Assembly (NCBI RefSeq): GCF_020531965.1
Contig: NZ_JAJAWH010000011.1
Coordinates: forward strand, 62,001 to 126,000
Length of the DNA stretch: 64,000 nt
Source: Pseudorhizobium xiangyangii
Lineage (GTDB): Bacteria; Pseudomonadota; Alphaproteobacteria; Rhizobiales; Rhizobiaceae
Direction: 5' to 3'
Part shown: positions 17,142 to 25,182 of the stretch, piece after piece
Layout of the letters: the number at the start of each line of letters is the position of its first letter
Position numbering within the stretch: the stretch's first letter is position 1
Notes under the pieces: generated by a model
Databases searched by the model: none
What the model saw: only the letters and a program-made list of their open reading frames with translations
What the model was told of the DNA's origin: nothing
Program-made: the position numbers and the translations under genes

Positions 17142-18401
17142 CTATTCCGGCACTGTCGAGACAATGGTGTTTTCGAACGAACGCCCGACTCGCCGCAGGT
17201 GCTCGTTGTAATTGCGGCGCGTCTGCGGGTCGAAGACGGCGATTGGCGCGTTGACCGTGGCCGTTGCCACCCCACCCACCGTCTGCGCCGTGCCGAGCGC
17301 TACGGCGCCTATACGGTCGCCCAGACCCACATTGGAGTCGGTGATCGTCTGGCCGGCGAGAAGACGGGTCCCGATCAGCTGGACGACCTCGGGGCTTTCC
17401 GCGAACTTGCCGTGGTTCAGCCGGTCGCCACCCTTCAGCGCCGTCAGGTCGATAACGGAAATGCCTGCATTCTCAAACTTCGTCCGATAGGGCTCAACCG
17501 TCGGATCGACCTGGCCCAGCCGGTCGACATTGCCCGAAATTCGCCGTGACAGTTGCAGGGCCCGGTCATCGCGGGAAACGAACAGGGTGAAGTCGGGCCG
17601 GTTGGCGCCGAGCGTCCTGTACTGCTGCCCGAAGACATCGACGTCGAGGTCCGGCGAGGCGAGGATGACGTTCTGGATCTTCGGGGCAACGCGGCCGTCG
17701 CGAATCGCCATCTGCCGGAGCGCTTCGACCGTCACCCATGAGCCCATAGAGTGCGCCATGACCGTGATCTCGCCGACCTCTGGATCGTCCGCGATGGCAC
17801 CGAGCATCTCTTCGAGCGCATCGCGGGAATAGTTCGTGCTTTCCTTGTCGTAATTGTAGTCGAAGATCGAGGCGCGTGACGGCCAGGTGAAGAGGATCGG
17901 CGCAACGTCGGCACCAGAATCATGGGCGATCTGTGCAAACCGGTAGACGGCGTCTTCGTAGCGGTTGTTGAAGCCATGCACGAAGACGAGCACGCGCTTG
18001 CTGGGCGGCAGGTGCCGGTCGAGCCAGCCGCGGGCCTCGACTTCATCTTTTACGGGCGTCACGCGCAGGGTGGCGAATTCCTTGGAGGGATCGGCAGGCA
18101 GCCGCTTCGGCCACTGAACCTCGCCGACCTTGCGATTGGCCTCCGGCGGAATAGAGATGGCAATGTCGGTGATTTCCAGCCGATCACCGCGCTCGCCGGA
18201 GAACAGGATACCCGGCGTCTGTGACGGTAGCCGGGTCGTTGCCACCAGCATATCGACCTTCTGGCCAGCAGGTGTCGCTGCTGCAGCGGTCGGAATCAGA
18301 ACGCCCTCGGGTCTTCCGGCACAGCCTGCGAGGCTCGCCACAAGCAGGAGCGGAAGAATGGCCGCTCGAACGCGGGCGGCTGGGCGAGATACAATTGCCA
18401 T
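17142..18401 (-). CDS. alpha/beta-hydrolase lipoprotein (DUF900 family)
   Basis: 419 residues with a lipoprotein signal: hydrophobic AAILPLLLVASLAGCAG gives a lipobox LAGC, so Cys near residue 27 is probably acylated. The core is a DUF900-type serine hydrolase: VLVFVHGFNNRYEDAVYRFAQIAHD, FTWPSRASIFDYNYDKEST, nucleophile elbow in VMAHSMGSW (Ser), and DLTALKGGDRLNHGKFAES with the likely catalytic His. Substrate unknown. It is the last chromosomal gene before the integrated element; its promoter must lie in the 120 bp before attL. Confidence 0.82.
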   Translation of the reverse strand: MAIVSRPAARVRAAILPLLLVASLAGCAGRPEGVLIPTAAAATPAGQKVDMLVATTRLPSQTPGILFSGERGDRLEITDIAISIPPEANRKVGEVQWPKRLPADPSKEFATLRVTPVKDEVEARGWLDRHLPPSKRVLVFVHGFNNRYEDAVYRFAQIAHDSGADVAPILFTWPSRASIFDYNYDKESTNYSRDALEEMLGAIADDPEVGEITVMAHSMGSWVTVEALRQMAIRDGRVAPKIQNVILASPDLDVDVFGQQYRTLGANRPDFTLFVSRDDRALQLSRRISGNVDRLGQVDPTVEPYRTKFENAGISVIDLTALKGGDRLNHGKFAESPEVVQLIGTRLLAGQTITDSNVGLGDRIGAVALGTAQTVGGVATATVNAPIAVFDPQTRRNYNEHLRRVGRSFENTIVSTVPE

Positions 18402-18522
18402 CCGCCCATTCAGAAGGATGGCGCGGAAAAGTCAATTGCCCTGCAGACATGACTTCAATGACGAAGTCGCCAAAGTTCGCGGCTGTTGCAGAATATGAAC
18501 GATAAGAACGTCATGTGGGGAT

Positions 18523-18540
18523 TTGGTGGAGCTAAGCGGG
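18523..18540 (+). repeat. attL core (displaced tRNA-Ala 3' end)
   Basis: TTGGTGGAGCTAAGCGGG is identical to 31107-31124, which is the 3' end (CCA, acceptor and T-arm side) of the intact tRNA-Ala gene. The match stops sharply after 18 bp, defining the crossover segment. The integrase gene starts about 100 bp inward, as usual for attL. Confidence 0.9.
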
Positions 18541-18603
18541 GAGTAACCTGCCATCAAATTTATCCGTTGAAAATCAGTGTTTATGCGGTATATCAACGCC
18601 TGT

Positions 18604-18636
18604 GGGGTACGTCAACGGGGTACGAAATGGGGTACG
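18604..18636 (+). promoter_or_regulatory. left integrase arm-type sites (3 x GGGGTACG)
   Basis: GGGGTACG occurs at 18604, 18617 and 18629, that is with 13- and 12-bp periods, beginning 63 bp inside the attL core. The identical set with the identical periods and the same 63-bp distance occurs at the other end. The array lies just before the GTG chosen as integrase start, so integrase binding could also autoregulate its gene. Confidence 0.75.
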
Positions 18637-18642
18637 CAGCGA

Positions 18643-20025
18643 GTGGCTAGACCAGCAGGAAACGACCGTCAGTATTTGGAGCAGCATAGAGGTAAGTGGC
18701 GGGTAACCGTCGCTGTTCCGAAGTCTCTCCATGTGAAGCTTGGCACTTCTCGCTTGAAACATTCACTGAACACGGACAGCCTGACTATCGCTAATCAGCT
18801 CAAATGGCCGATTGTGAATGAGATGCGCGCCCGTATAGCGGAAGCGTTAGATGGTGATGGTGGCTCCGATTTGCGCTCCATTGCAAACGAGTTTCGCCGC
18901 CAGCTCAGAAGAGCCGAGAGTGACCGAGAGGTGGACGCAATCGATGCCGGTGTTGCGGTGACGATTGATGCCGTCCTGGGGAAACCTGTGGGGGTTGATG
19001 TTGACCCGATCACAGGCGAAGAGGAGCCCCTATTTCAGCCAAGCAAGGTGAGGCAGGCGCAGCAGTTCGCTAAGATGGTTGCTGGGAAAGCTACCCCGCT
19101 TGATGAATTTCACGGACAGTACATGGCTCAGCTCAACGTCAAGCCGCGTACAAAGGGTGATGATGAGCGCGCCATTAAGCTTCTGAAACGATGGTGCGAT
19201 GAGAACAATGTGGAGCCCTTCCTGCAATCGTTCCCGGTTAAGAAGGCCGCAATCCGCTTCGTGGACGACCTTCAGGCATTGGAGCCAAGGCTCTCCCCGG
19301 TCACCCTGAATAAATACATCAACCGCCTCTCCCGCTTCTGGCAATGGCTGGAGAAGCGGGAGGAGGTGCCTGTGGATGTATGGCGAGGATTGGCCCTCGC
19401 TCCTCCCCCTGTGGCGCATGACGAGAAAGAACGCCCCTTTACCGATGAGGAGATGGTGAGGTTGCTTAAGGGTGACGCCACGCAAGCCATGCATGACCTT
19501 ATGCGTATCGCTGCCCTCACGGGATGCCGCCTAGACCCCATCGTGTGTTTGCGGGTGAAGGATTGCCGGGACGATGGTGTGTTTGTCTTCAAGCCGCAGA
19601 AGAAGGAAAAAACAGAGCGGCTATGTCCTATCCATTCCGACCTAACGGAAATAGTCGAGCGACGGACTAAAGATAGAAACCCGGATGACCCGTTCTTTCC
19701 TGAGTGGCCGGGACCGCAGAAGGCAGAAACTAAGCGGGAGCGATCATTCAAAACCTCAAACCAGTTTACGGCCTATGCTCGTTCGATTGGTGTTCGCGAG
19801 GAACTGGATGGACGGCGACGGTCGTTGATTAACTTCCACTCGTTCCGCCGCTGGTTCATCACCAAAGCGGAGCGCGCGGGCCAGCTGGAAAGCATCATCG
19901 CGGCGGTGGTAGGCCACAAGCGGCAAGGGATGACGCTCGGTGTGTATTCTGCTGGTCCGGCGATTGAGCAGGCTAGGGAGTGTGTCGAGGCCGTGAAGCT
20001 CCCCTCGGAGCCCCCAGCGGCATGA
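18643..20025 (+). CDS. int: tyrosine recombinase / integrase (DUF6538-type N-terminus)
   Basis: 460 residues from GTG 18643. The N-terminal arm-binding region (QYLEQHRGKWRVTVAVPKSLH) matches the DUF6538 style of rhizobial integrases; a SAM-like core-binding domain spans about residues 150-240; catalytic residues are Arg in ALTGCRLDPI, Lys in FVFKPQKKEKTERL, HSFRRW (HxxR), VVGHKRQGM (second His) and the nucleophile Tyr in LGVYSAGP. An in-frame ATG lies at 18577, but using it would place the arm-type repeats inside the gene; GTG 18643 has no strong ribosome site, so the start stays uncertain. Presumably integrates the element into tRNA-Ala. Confidence 0.9.
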   Translation: MARPAGNDRQYLEQHRGKWRVTVAVPKSLHVKLGTSRLKHSLNTDSLTIANQLKWPIVNEMRARIAEALDGDGGSDLRSIANEFRRQLRRAESDREVDAIDAGVAVTIDAVLGKPVGVDVDPITGEEEPLFQPSKVRQAQQFAKMVAGKATPLDEFHGQYMAQLNVKPRTKGDDERAIKLLKRWCDENNVEPFLQSFPVKKAAIRFVDDLQALEPRLSPVTLNKYINRLSRFWQWLEKREEVPVDVWRGLALAPPPVAHDEKERPFTDEEMVRLLKGDATQAMHDLMRIAALTGCRLDPIVCLRVKDCRDDGVFVFKPQKKEKTERLCPIHSDLTEIVERRTKDRNPDDPFFPEWPGPQKAETKRERSFKTSNQFTAYARSIGVREELDGRRRSLINFHSFRRWFITKAERAGQLESIIAAVVGHKRQGMTLGVYSAGPAIEQARECVEAVKLPSEPPAA

Positions 20026-20312
20026 CGGTCTTTCCGCCTGATCTCGTTGCTCGTCATATACGCAAGAAACACCCAGGTTGCCCGGAGTTCGCCGTGGAGT
20101 TTTTGGCCAAGGAAGTCTCAGGCAAGAAATGGACGCCCGGAGTGAAGCTAGGCCGCGCAGTAGGCATCACCATGGACGGCCTCTTGCGTCACCAGATGAC
20201 GGAATATGAGACCCTATTACTGCATGGGGTGGACAGAGAGGAAGCCCGGAAGCGTGTCCAGCCGCGTGTTGAGGCGATGCTGGGGATATGGAAAACTTGC
20301 GTTAGCTCATAA
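20022..20312 (+). CDS. small basic protein coupled to the integrase (unknown; possible directionality factor)
   Basis: 96 residues beginning MTVFPPDLVARHIRKKHPGCP. The ATG overlaps the integrase TGA (ATGA), so translation is coupled. It is rich in Lys/Arg and predicted helical, with a possible helix-turn-helix-like stretch around FLAKEVSGKKWTPGVKLGRAVG. I do not recognise the family. Coupling to the integrase makes an accessory or excision role a reasonable guess only. Confidence 0.6.
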   Translation: MTVFPPDLVARHIRKKHPGCPEFAVEFLAKEVSGKKWTPGVKLGRAVGITMDGLLRHQMTEYETLLLHGVDREEARKRVQPRVEAMLGIWKTCVSS

Positions 20313-20313
20313 T

Positions 20314-20694
20314 CTAGCCTGTGACCAAGCGCCTCAATGCCATAGTTAATGTGCCCCAAAGACTCGTCACAGGGTTGGCTCTTTTATAGCGGCCACCAAA
20401 ACTCACGTTCATACCATAAAGCCCATGCGCATTCACTTCCGTCACGTCTAGTACCTCTCCTTGAAAAGAGAGCACTAGCTTGTGCCCCGGTTGGCTGGGC
20501 TCCTCGTGTTCGAGGACACTCCCATCTAGATTGGCGAAAAACTCCAAGTCGCCCATATTGGGGCCGTAAGGTCGATCTTCACCCCACAATGCTAGGCCTT
20601 GGACATGAAAGCGATCAGGGTGAAATCGAGACCTGCTAACGTGCAATTCAGCACTGTGGCCGTCCAGCCGAATGTAGTGCCCGGTGATTTTCAT
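20314..20694 (-). CDS. hypothetical protein, third gene of an HNH cassette
   Basis: 126 residues beginning MKITGHYIRLDGHSAELHVS; predicted mostly beta-strand, no membrane segment, no motif that I recognise. The ATG overlaps the stop of the HNH gene by 4 nt (ATGA), so it is translated with it. It ends 2 nt from the converging small gene downstream of the integrase. Function unknown. Confidence 0.6.
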   Translation of the reverse strand: MKITGHYIRLDGHSAELHVSRSRFHPDRFHVQGLALWGEDRPYGPNMGDLEFFANLDGSVLEHEEPSQPGHKLVLSFQGEVLDVTEVNAHGLYGMNVSFGGRYKRANPVTSLWGTLTMALRRLVTG

Positions 20695-21044
20695 CGTAAG
20701 CGCCTCGCGGTCCTATCCAATAGCCATAACCAAGCTCGTCCAATGACACCGCCCCCAAGCCCAAAGTAAACGTCGATGTCGGCGTACAACTCGTCTCGAT
20801 ACGCCCTCACCTCTGCCACCATGTAGTTCTTACTCTGCCGCGTGGTTCCATCGTACTGATCGTGATGATCGAGACACAGATAGGCCAAGTTCTCTTCATT
20901 TGGATTTTCTGAGTTCCTATCCAGATGAGCGATCTGCCCCCTTTTCATCGTCATGTCTCGATGAAGACCAAAGCATATGCAGCAGCGGCGGCGTGATTTC
21001 ATTATCACACTCACTTGAACGGCTTGAGAGATTGGCTTGCGCAC
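20691..21044 (-). CDS. HNH-endonuclease-like zinc protein
   Basis: 117 residues. The core is a Cys-x2-Cys (RRCCICFGL) followed by QIAHLDRNSENPNEENLAYLC and LDHHDQYD, the His...Asn...His spacing of HNH nucleases that use Cys pairs for structural zinc. A hydrophobic C-terminal segment (FGLGGGVIGRAWLWLLD) could be membrane-associated. Second gene of a three-gene minus-strand cassette; 8 nt after the membrane protein gene. A nuclease effector in a mobile element suggests a defence or exclusion role, which is inferred. Confidence 0.72.
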   Translation of the reverse strand: MRKPISQAVQVSVIMKSRRRCCICFGLHRDMTMKRGQIAHLDRNSENPNEENLAYLCLDHHDQYDGTTRQSKNYMVAEVRAYRDELYADIDVYFGLGGGVIGRAWLWLLDRTARRLR

Positions 21045-21052
21045 TTAAGGTC

Positions 21053-21871
21053 CTAGCCTGCTTGGAGCCAAGCAAGAGCCAGAAGCGCGGTCGCATGTAG
21101 CGTTGGCTTTAGCAGTAGTAGGAAGCCGACTAGGTAGACTAATGCGACAGCTAGACGCATCCGGAACCGAGTGTAATCAAGGAACCGATATTTGACGAAA
21201 GCGATGTCACGGGCGAAATTCGGGGCTGCCGAGTAAAACGGCTGGGTCCAGACCCACTGTGCACGGACGTTGTTCCAGATCGACCGCGCAAGCTTAGTAA
21301 AGTCTAGATATCCGCTGCCCAGCATCACTTCTGGGGCACCATCAACATCATCATCGACGGCTTTATAAAGTTCCTCCATAAGCCCATGAAATTCAGAGCC
21401 TAGCTCATCAGGGAAATCAGGGGTGTTTCCTGCATCGTCGTCGGATGATCGCAGTCCGGAAAATCTAAGGTCAAGGAGTGTCCGAAAGTCGTCTTTTGCA
21501 ATGACAGGCGCGTTGATCGATGGCGCGTTGATTACGTATCGATCGATATTGGGTTCGCTTCCGATTTCGCGGGGGCAGAAAATCGCAAAGAGAAAAGACC
21601 CCACGCCGAGGAAGCACAGCCCGAAATAGGTGTAATAAAGGTTTCGCGGTGACAGTGACGGACCTGACTGTAATCCTAGGTCCTCCCTAAGAAAGTTAGG
21701 CAGTGTCAGCAGGCTCTCCGTGTACTGGTTGAAAAGAAGGAAGAAACCAACCAAGGGAATGAGGACAGTCAACTTCATAGCCGAAGTCGTCCCGACCTTG
21801 GCCAGGAGTGACCATCGTATAACGTGAGATACCTTGATGGCCCATAGGCGACCGACCCCCCTTGCCCCCAT
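21053..21871 (-). CDS. membrane protein of the HNH cassette, unknown function
   Basis: 272 residues. Predicted membrane helices near residues 35-50 (LTVLIPLVGFFLLFNQ), 80-100 (YYTYFGLCFLGVGSFLFAIF) and two at the C-terminus (LAVALVYLVGFLLLL and an Ala/Leu-rich end), with a soluble acidic domain between (residues ~105-225). ATG 21871 is preferred over the frame start at 21997 because it gives a compact N-terminus before helix 1; the upstream part is not convincing coding sequence. First gene of the cassette. Family not recognised. Confidence 0.65.
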   Translation of the reverse strand: MGARGVGRLWAIKVSHVIRWSLLAKVGTTSAMKLTVLIPLVGFFLLFNQYTESLLTLPNFLREDLGLQSGPSLSPRNLYYTYFGLCFLGVGSFLFAIFCPREIGSEPNIDRYVINAPSINAPVIAKDDFRTLLDLRFSGLRSSDDDAGNTPDFPDELGSEFHGLMEELYKAVDDDVDGAPEVMLGSGYLDFTKLARSIWNNVRAQWVWTQPFYSAAPNFARDIAFVKYRFLDYTRFRMRLAVALVYLVGFLLLLKPTLHATALLALAWLQAG

Positions 21872-22012
21872 TGCGCGTCCGCCCGTGTTCTTCAATAAAC
21901 CACTACTGGCTGCCCCTCTATTTCTTGGGCAACCCACCACACTTTGCACACATCTTTTCTGAGTGCCACTGTCGAAAACAAGTAGACACCCCGACAAAGG
22001 CGTATCGCCAGA

Positions 22013-22570
22013 TTAAACGTCGGCTCGAGTTGGCTCGGCCACCATCCTGTAAACAGTAGAGCGCGCTACGTTGAACCGCTTGGCCACCGCCATTGGCTTG
22101 TCGCCAGAGGCCAAAGCCGCCCTAATGGCCTCGCCATCCACCGTCACAGGGCGTCCCTTGTAGCGTCCTTCCTCCTTGGCCTTGGCGATACCTTCGAGTT
22201 GGCGCTCCTTCCTGAGGTCGGTCTCAAACTCAGCAATCGCGCCCAGCATGTTGAACATGAGGCGTCCGGTGGGCGTCGTGGTGTCGATGTTTTGCTCAGT
22301 GGCAATGAGGTCCACGCCCTTTGCCTGTAGCTCTTGGGCGATGGCATGGAGATCGGGCACAGAGCGGGCTAGACGATCGAGGCGCGTAATAACCAGGGCG
22401 TCACCCTTACGAGCAAAACGGATGGCCTCAGCTAGCTTTGCACGGCCGTCTCTGCTGGTCCCGCTGGCCTTCTCGATAAACACCTCTTCCGCTCCATGGC
22501 GGTTTAGGATGTCCACCTGGGCTGCTTCATTCTGGCCAGTAGAGGAGACGCGAGCGTAACCGATTTTCAT
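22013..22570 (-). CDS. serine recombinase (resolvase/invertase family)
   Basis: 185 residues. The catalytic serine is in MKIGYARVSSTGQN (Ser 9/10); the conserved VITRLDRLARSVPDLHAIAQEL and FNMLGAIAEFETDLRKERQLEGIAKAK follow, then a C-terminal helix-turn-helix (PMAVAKRFNVARSTVYRMV). Full length for a Tn3-resolvase/Gin-type enzyme. A res-like set of inverted repeats begins 11 bp upstream of its start. No transposase is present, so it is either element-borne multimer resolution or a remnant of transposon insertion. Confidence 0.92.
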   Translation of the reverse strand: MKIGYARVSSTGQNEAAQVDILNRHGAEEVFIEKASGTSRDGRAKLAEAIRFARKGDALVITRLDRLARSVPDLHAIAQELQAKGVDLIATEQNIDTTTPTGRLMFNMLGAIAEFETDLRKERQLEGIAKAKEEGRYKGRPVTVDGEAIRAALASGDKPMAVAKRFNVARSTVYRMVAEPTRADV

Positions 22571-22580
22571 GAGACACCTT

Positions 22581-22698
22581 CTGTCCGATAAGGTCTAAGA
22601 TGAAGTCGGAATAGTGTCTCATAACTCAGATGTCAACTCATATCGGACGGATTAAACTCCAGCGTCGACGTCCGCAGTGGCTATACCTTATCGGACAG
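22581..22698. promoter_or_regulatory. res-like recombination site of the serine recombinase
   Basis: A perfect 14-bp inverted repeat, CTGTCCGATAAGGT at 22581-22594 and its complement at 22685-22698, flanks two further half-site-like sequences (TGTCTCATAA near 22615 and TATCGGACGG near 22641). TGTCYGATA-type half sites are characteristic of Tn3-family resolvase subsites. The right-hand repeat contains the stop codon of the HTH gene. Confidence 0.6.
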
Positions 22699-23062
22699 CG
22701 GTGGCATCACCAGCCATCAAACGTGCGGCGAACGCCTTGCCCGCTTTCGTGAGGTGAAGCACGGGCGACTTTGCACCCAATGGTCCCACTCTCTGGATGA
22801 CGAGGCCGAGCCCAGGTTTCCCATGGCGGTTGTTGGCCGATAGCGCGTGAACGTTACGGGAGATGGACGACTGGCTAAGGCCCAGTATGTCGGGGAGGTC
22901 GCGCTGCAAGAGCCCCTGCCGCATGGCAATGGCCAGGAAGACCGAGGCTGTCTGCATCGGCATCTCGGAACGAAGCTCACGGAAAACCTCAAGCCGCTCG
23001 AACAGTTCACGTAGCCCACGGATGCGCTTCGGCATCACTCGGTGTTCCGTCATCGTTTCCAT
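22688..23062 (-). CDS. MarR-like helix-turn-helix regulator
   Basis: 124 residues: winged helix-turn-helix with MQTASVFLAIAMRQGL, the recognition region DILGLSQSSISRNVHALSA and a wing ending PVLHLTKAGKAFAARL, which is the MarR-type ending. ATG at 23062 is preceded by an AAGGGGC ribosome site. It may control the neighbouring recombinase or the PIN module; no operator was identified. The 190 bp upstream of it (23063-23253) hold no recognisable gene. Confidence 0.75.
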   Translation of the reverse strand: METMTEHRVMPKRIRGLRELFERLEVFRELRSEMPMQTASVFLAIAMRQGLLQRDLPDILGLSQSSISRNVHALSANNRHGKPGLGLVIQRVGPLGAKSPVLHLTKAGKAFAARLMAGDATAVR

Positions 23063-23253
23063 TGGTGCCCCTTATGCGTGACTGGAAAGATGCAGGGCGG
23101 CGGCGCAAGGTCAAGACTTGAACATTGGTGATGGGGGCGGTAGCCGCGCCTATGCGCCCGCCTGAGCTATTCCGTGCGCCCCTAGGGGCACGGGGGTACG
23201 CGCCCGAGCATTACTATCGATTGCCGCCTCGGATTTTTTCGGGAATTAAAGAC

Positions 23254-23817
23254 TTAGGTCGTTTTGCCCAGAACCTTCGGGTTTGCAGTCACGAAGTCCA
23301 GTCCACAATCCGCAAAATCAGCATCGTCTGACACAAGGACGTAATCGTTTGCCAGGCAATGCTCTCTTATTATGATATCCGAGAAGTCAATCGTGCCGCT
23401 TCCAGCCTCCGTGATGAACTCTGCCATCAAGCAATCAGTTCGGACAGCGGGCTCATACTCGCAGTGATCAAGAATACCAAGACAAGTGTCCCGGACGGTC
23501 TCCATAAACTCTTTGAAGTCCTCGCCCTGCCTTCGTCGCTTAAAATGTCTTTTCGGAGGGTCGTCCTCATACTTGAGGTCGTACTGGATACGGCAAGCCC
23601 GATTGAAGTATTCCCCCAGAACATAATCGTTCACAACAATTGTGTTGTCGCTCTTCAAGAGGGACAGATAGAAATCACTGTAGCAGCTCGTGTAGGCTTT
23701 TTGGCGCGGGTCATAGCCGTCAATGAATATCCACACGTTGGTGTCGAACATTACTTTGCGACCAGAAAACGAGCAGCTCTTCTTAGCGTCAAATATCGTC
23801 GGCATGGTGTCCCGCAT
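23254..23817 (-). CDS. PIN-domain nuclease (probable effector/toxin)
   Basis: 187 residues from ATG 23817. PIN fold acidic residues: Asp in KVMFDTNVWIF, Glu in NDYVLGEYFN, and Asp pairs in GTIDFSDIII and VLVSDDADFAD. PIN domains are metal-dependent ribonucleases, often toxins of VapBC-type modules, but no VapB-like antitoxin is here; instead the gene overlaps the STAS-like gene by 29 nt, the last of three overlapping genes. An alternative start at 23805 shortens it by four residues. The role as effector of the GHKL/STAS pair is inferred. Confidence 0.8.
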   Translation of the reverse strand: MRDTMPTIFDAKKSCSFSGRKVMFDTNVWIFIDGYDPRQKAYTSCYSDFYLSLLKSDNTIVVNDYVLGEYFNRACRIQYDLKYEDDPPKRHFKRRRQGEDFKEFMETVRDTCLGILDHCEYEPAVRTDCLMAEFITEAGSGTIDFSDIIIREHCLANDYVLVSDDADFADCGLDFVTANPKVLGKTT

Positions 23818-24166
23818 TGCTAGCGAATGCTTTCTCCACTCGCGTCGTGTCCCGAAAATATTCCTTTGCTCGATCCACAACGAGCCTCAAGCGGCTAATG
23901 TGCCAAGGCTCAAAATCGACTGGATCAGCTAAGTGCTGTCTTATAATCGTTTCTGAGAATTCACCGTAAAGCTGACCTACTGCTGCATTAAGAAATGCCG
24001 TAGTCATTCGAGTGATGCCCGAAAATGAAAGCACGACTCGATCTCCATCAAGAACGCCCTTCCGAACATGCTCATAGACCTTGTGCCCATCCGTAGCTGA
24101 TACACATATTCCTCCTCCCACTATGGAAGAGATTGGTACTGTTACGTTTCGCATCGTCTTCACCAT
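23789..24166 (-). CDS. STAS-like domain protein (DUF4325)
   Basis: 125 residues matching the DUF4325 STAS-like family: GGGICVSATDGHKVYEHVRKG, a central strand VVLSFSGITRMTTAFLNAAVGQLYG, and a C-terminal strand/helix with ISRLRLVVDRAKEYF. STAS folds are phosphorylatable antagonists in partner-switch systems; here the Ser/Thr-rich ITRMTTAF segment is the equivalent position. The start overlaps the ATPase gene by 7 nt and the end overlaps the PIN gene, so all three are co-translated. Confidence 0.78.
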   Translation of the reverse strand: MVKTMRNVTVPISSIVGGGICVSATDGHKVYEHVRKGVLDGDRVVLSFSGITRMTTAFLNAAVGQLYGEFSETIIRQHLADPVDFEPWHISRLRLVVDRAKEYFRDTTRVEKAFASNAGHHADDI

Positions 24167-25032
24167 ATGTTGCGGTGGTCGGTGGACGCTTTGAGGTCGT
24201 ACACGTTCCTGTCGGATGTCAGTATCTCCATTATAACGACCGTTCCCGGAAAAGGTTTGGGCATTCTAGCCTTAGTTAAGCGCGTTCCCGTCTGCGTCCA
24301 AAGACCGGCACTTGAAGCTACCATTAGCTTGCCGTTATTCTTCGCGATGAACTCCCGCAGGAGCTTTAGTCCAAGCCCTCCTGGCACATAGCCCTGGCGG
24401 GTCGTATTGTTATTTTGCATTGCCCAATCTATCGCATCTTCCGGCGAAGAATATGTGATGCCCGAAGCTCGGAGTGAGCCATCAACGCCCCGCCCTCCAT
24501 CGGAGATCGCGAACGCAAGCCGCTCAGCCCGTGGAAAGAATTGACCAGCAGCCACTACGTTGATCTCTGACTTCGAATGTAGCGCGCAATTCGCAAATAG
24601 CTCGTCCAAACCCTCAAAGAATTTGCCGACGAGGGCCTGAGACATCCTTGGCATTTCTCGCCGCGCCAGATGCTTCCTGGAGTAGTCCGCAAATTCGATC
24701 TCTTCATCCAATCCGAATGACGTCACCGGAATGGTCGTATGGTAAGAGTCTTCGGCTTTGCGCGCGAGCATCCCATTTTTCCGCAGGATGAGACTAACAT
24801 TATCCGCGAGCCCGGTAAGAGATATACTGTTTGATTGGGTACGACTATGGTTCATGACCGTCATGAAAGGAGCGGCAAGGTGTGCATCGAACCATCCGAG
24901 CTTGGTGCAATCAATTTTGATTTCGGCGGCTGAATAGGGTGATAGCGCAGCATGCAGAGCGGCAAGGGCTTCAATACTGCTAGCCTCGGTTCGTAGCTGG
25001 TACGCCCCAAATGGTATCACGACCTTTTCCAA
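24160..25032 (-). CDS. STAS-GHKL ATPase fusion (anti-sigma-kinase-like)
   Basis: 290 residues. Residues ~1-95 look STAS-like (EIKIDCTKLGWFDAHLAAPFM); residues ~130-280 form a GHKL (histidine-kinase-type) ATPase: N-box GLDELFANCALHSKSE, G1 box AISDGGRGVDGS, G2 box YVPGGLGLKLLREFIAKN. There is no phospho-acceptor His domain, so it resembles SpoIIAB/RsbW-type protein kinases fused to a SpoIIAA-like domain. Such enzymes phosphorylate STAS partners; the next gene encodes one. First gene of the operon; its promoter must lie in 25033-25182. Confidence 0.8.
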   Translation of the reverse strand: MEKVVIPFGAYQLRTEASSIEALAALHAALSPYSAAEIKIDCTKLGWFDAHLAAPFMTVMNHSRTQSNSISLTGLADNVSLILRKNGMLARKAEDSYHTTIPVTSFGLDEEIEFADYSRKHLARREMPRMSQALVGKFFEGLDELFANCALHSKSEINVVAAGQFFPRAERLAFAISDGGRGVDGSLRASGITYSSPEDAIDWAMQNNNTTRQGYVPGGLGLKLLREFIAKNNGKLMVASSAGLWTQTGTRLTKARMPKPFPGTVVIMEILTSDRNVYDLKASTDHRNIW

Positions 25033-25182
25033 GCAAGCCCCGCATCATGTCTCGACCGCAACACCATTATGACGATTTGGGACGCGGGGGCAAACCCACT
25101 ATTCGGGGCGGTTCGGTTCGGTGGTAGCTCATACACTACTTTCTGAACTTGCACCTCGGGTCGGCATCGCTAGCACAATTCA

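Noticed and set aside
22581-22698. Inverted repeats considered as a CRISPR remnant
   Set aside because: Repeats are inverted rather than direct, unequally spaced, and adjacent to a serine recombinase; no cas genes.
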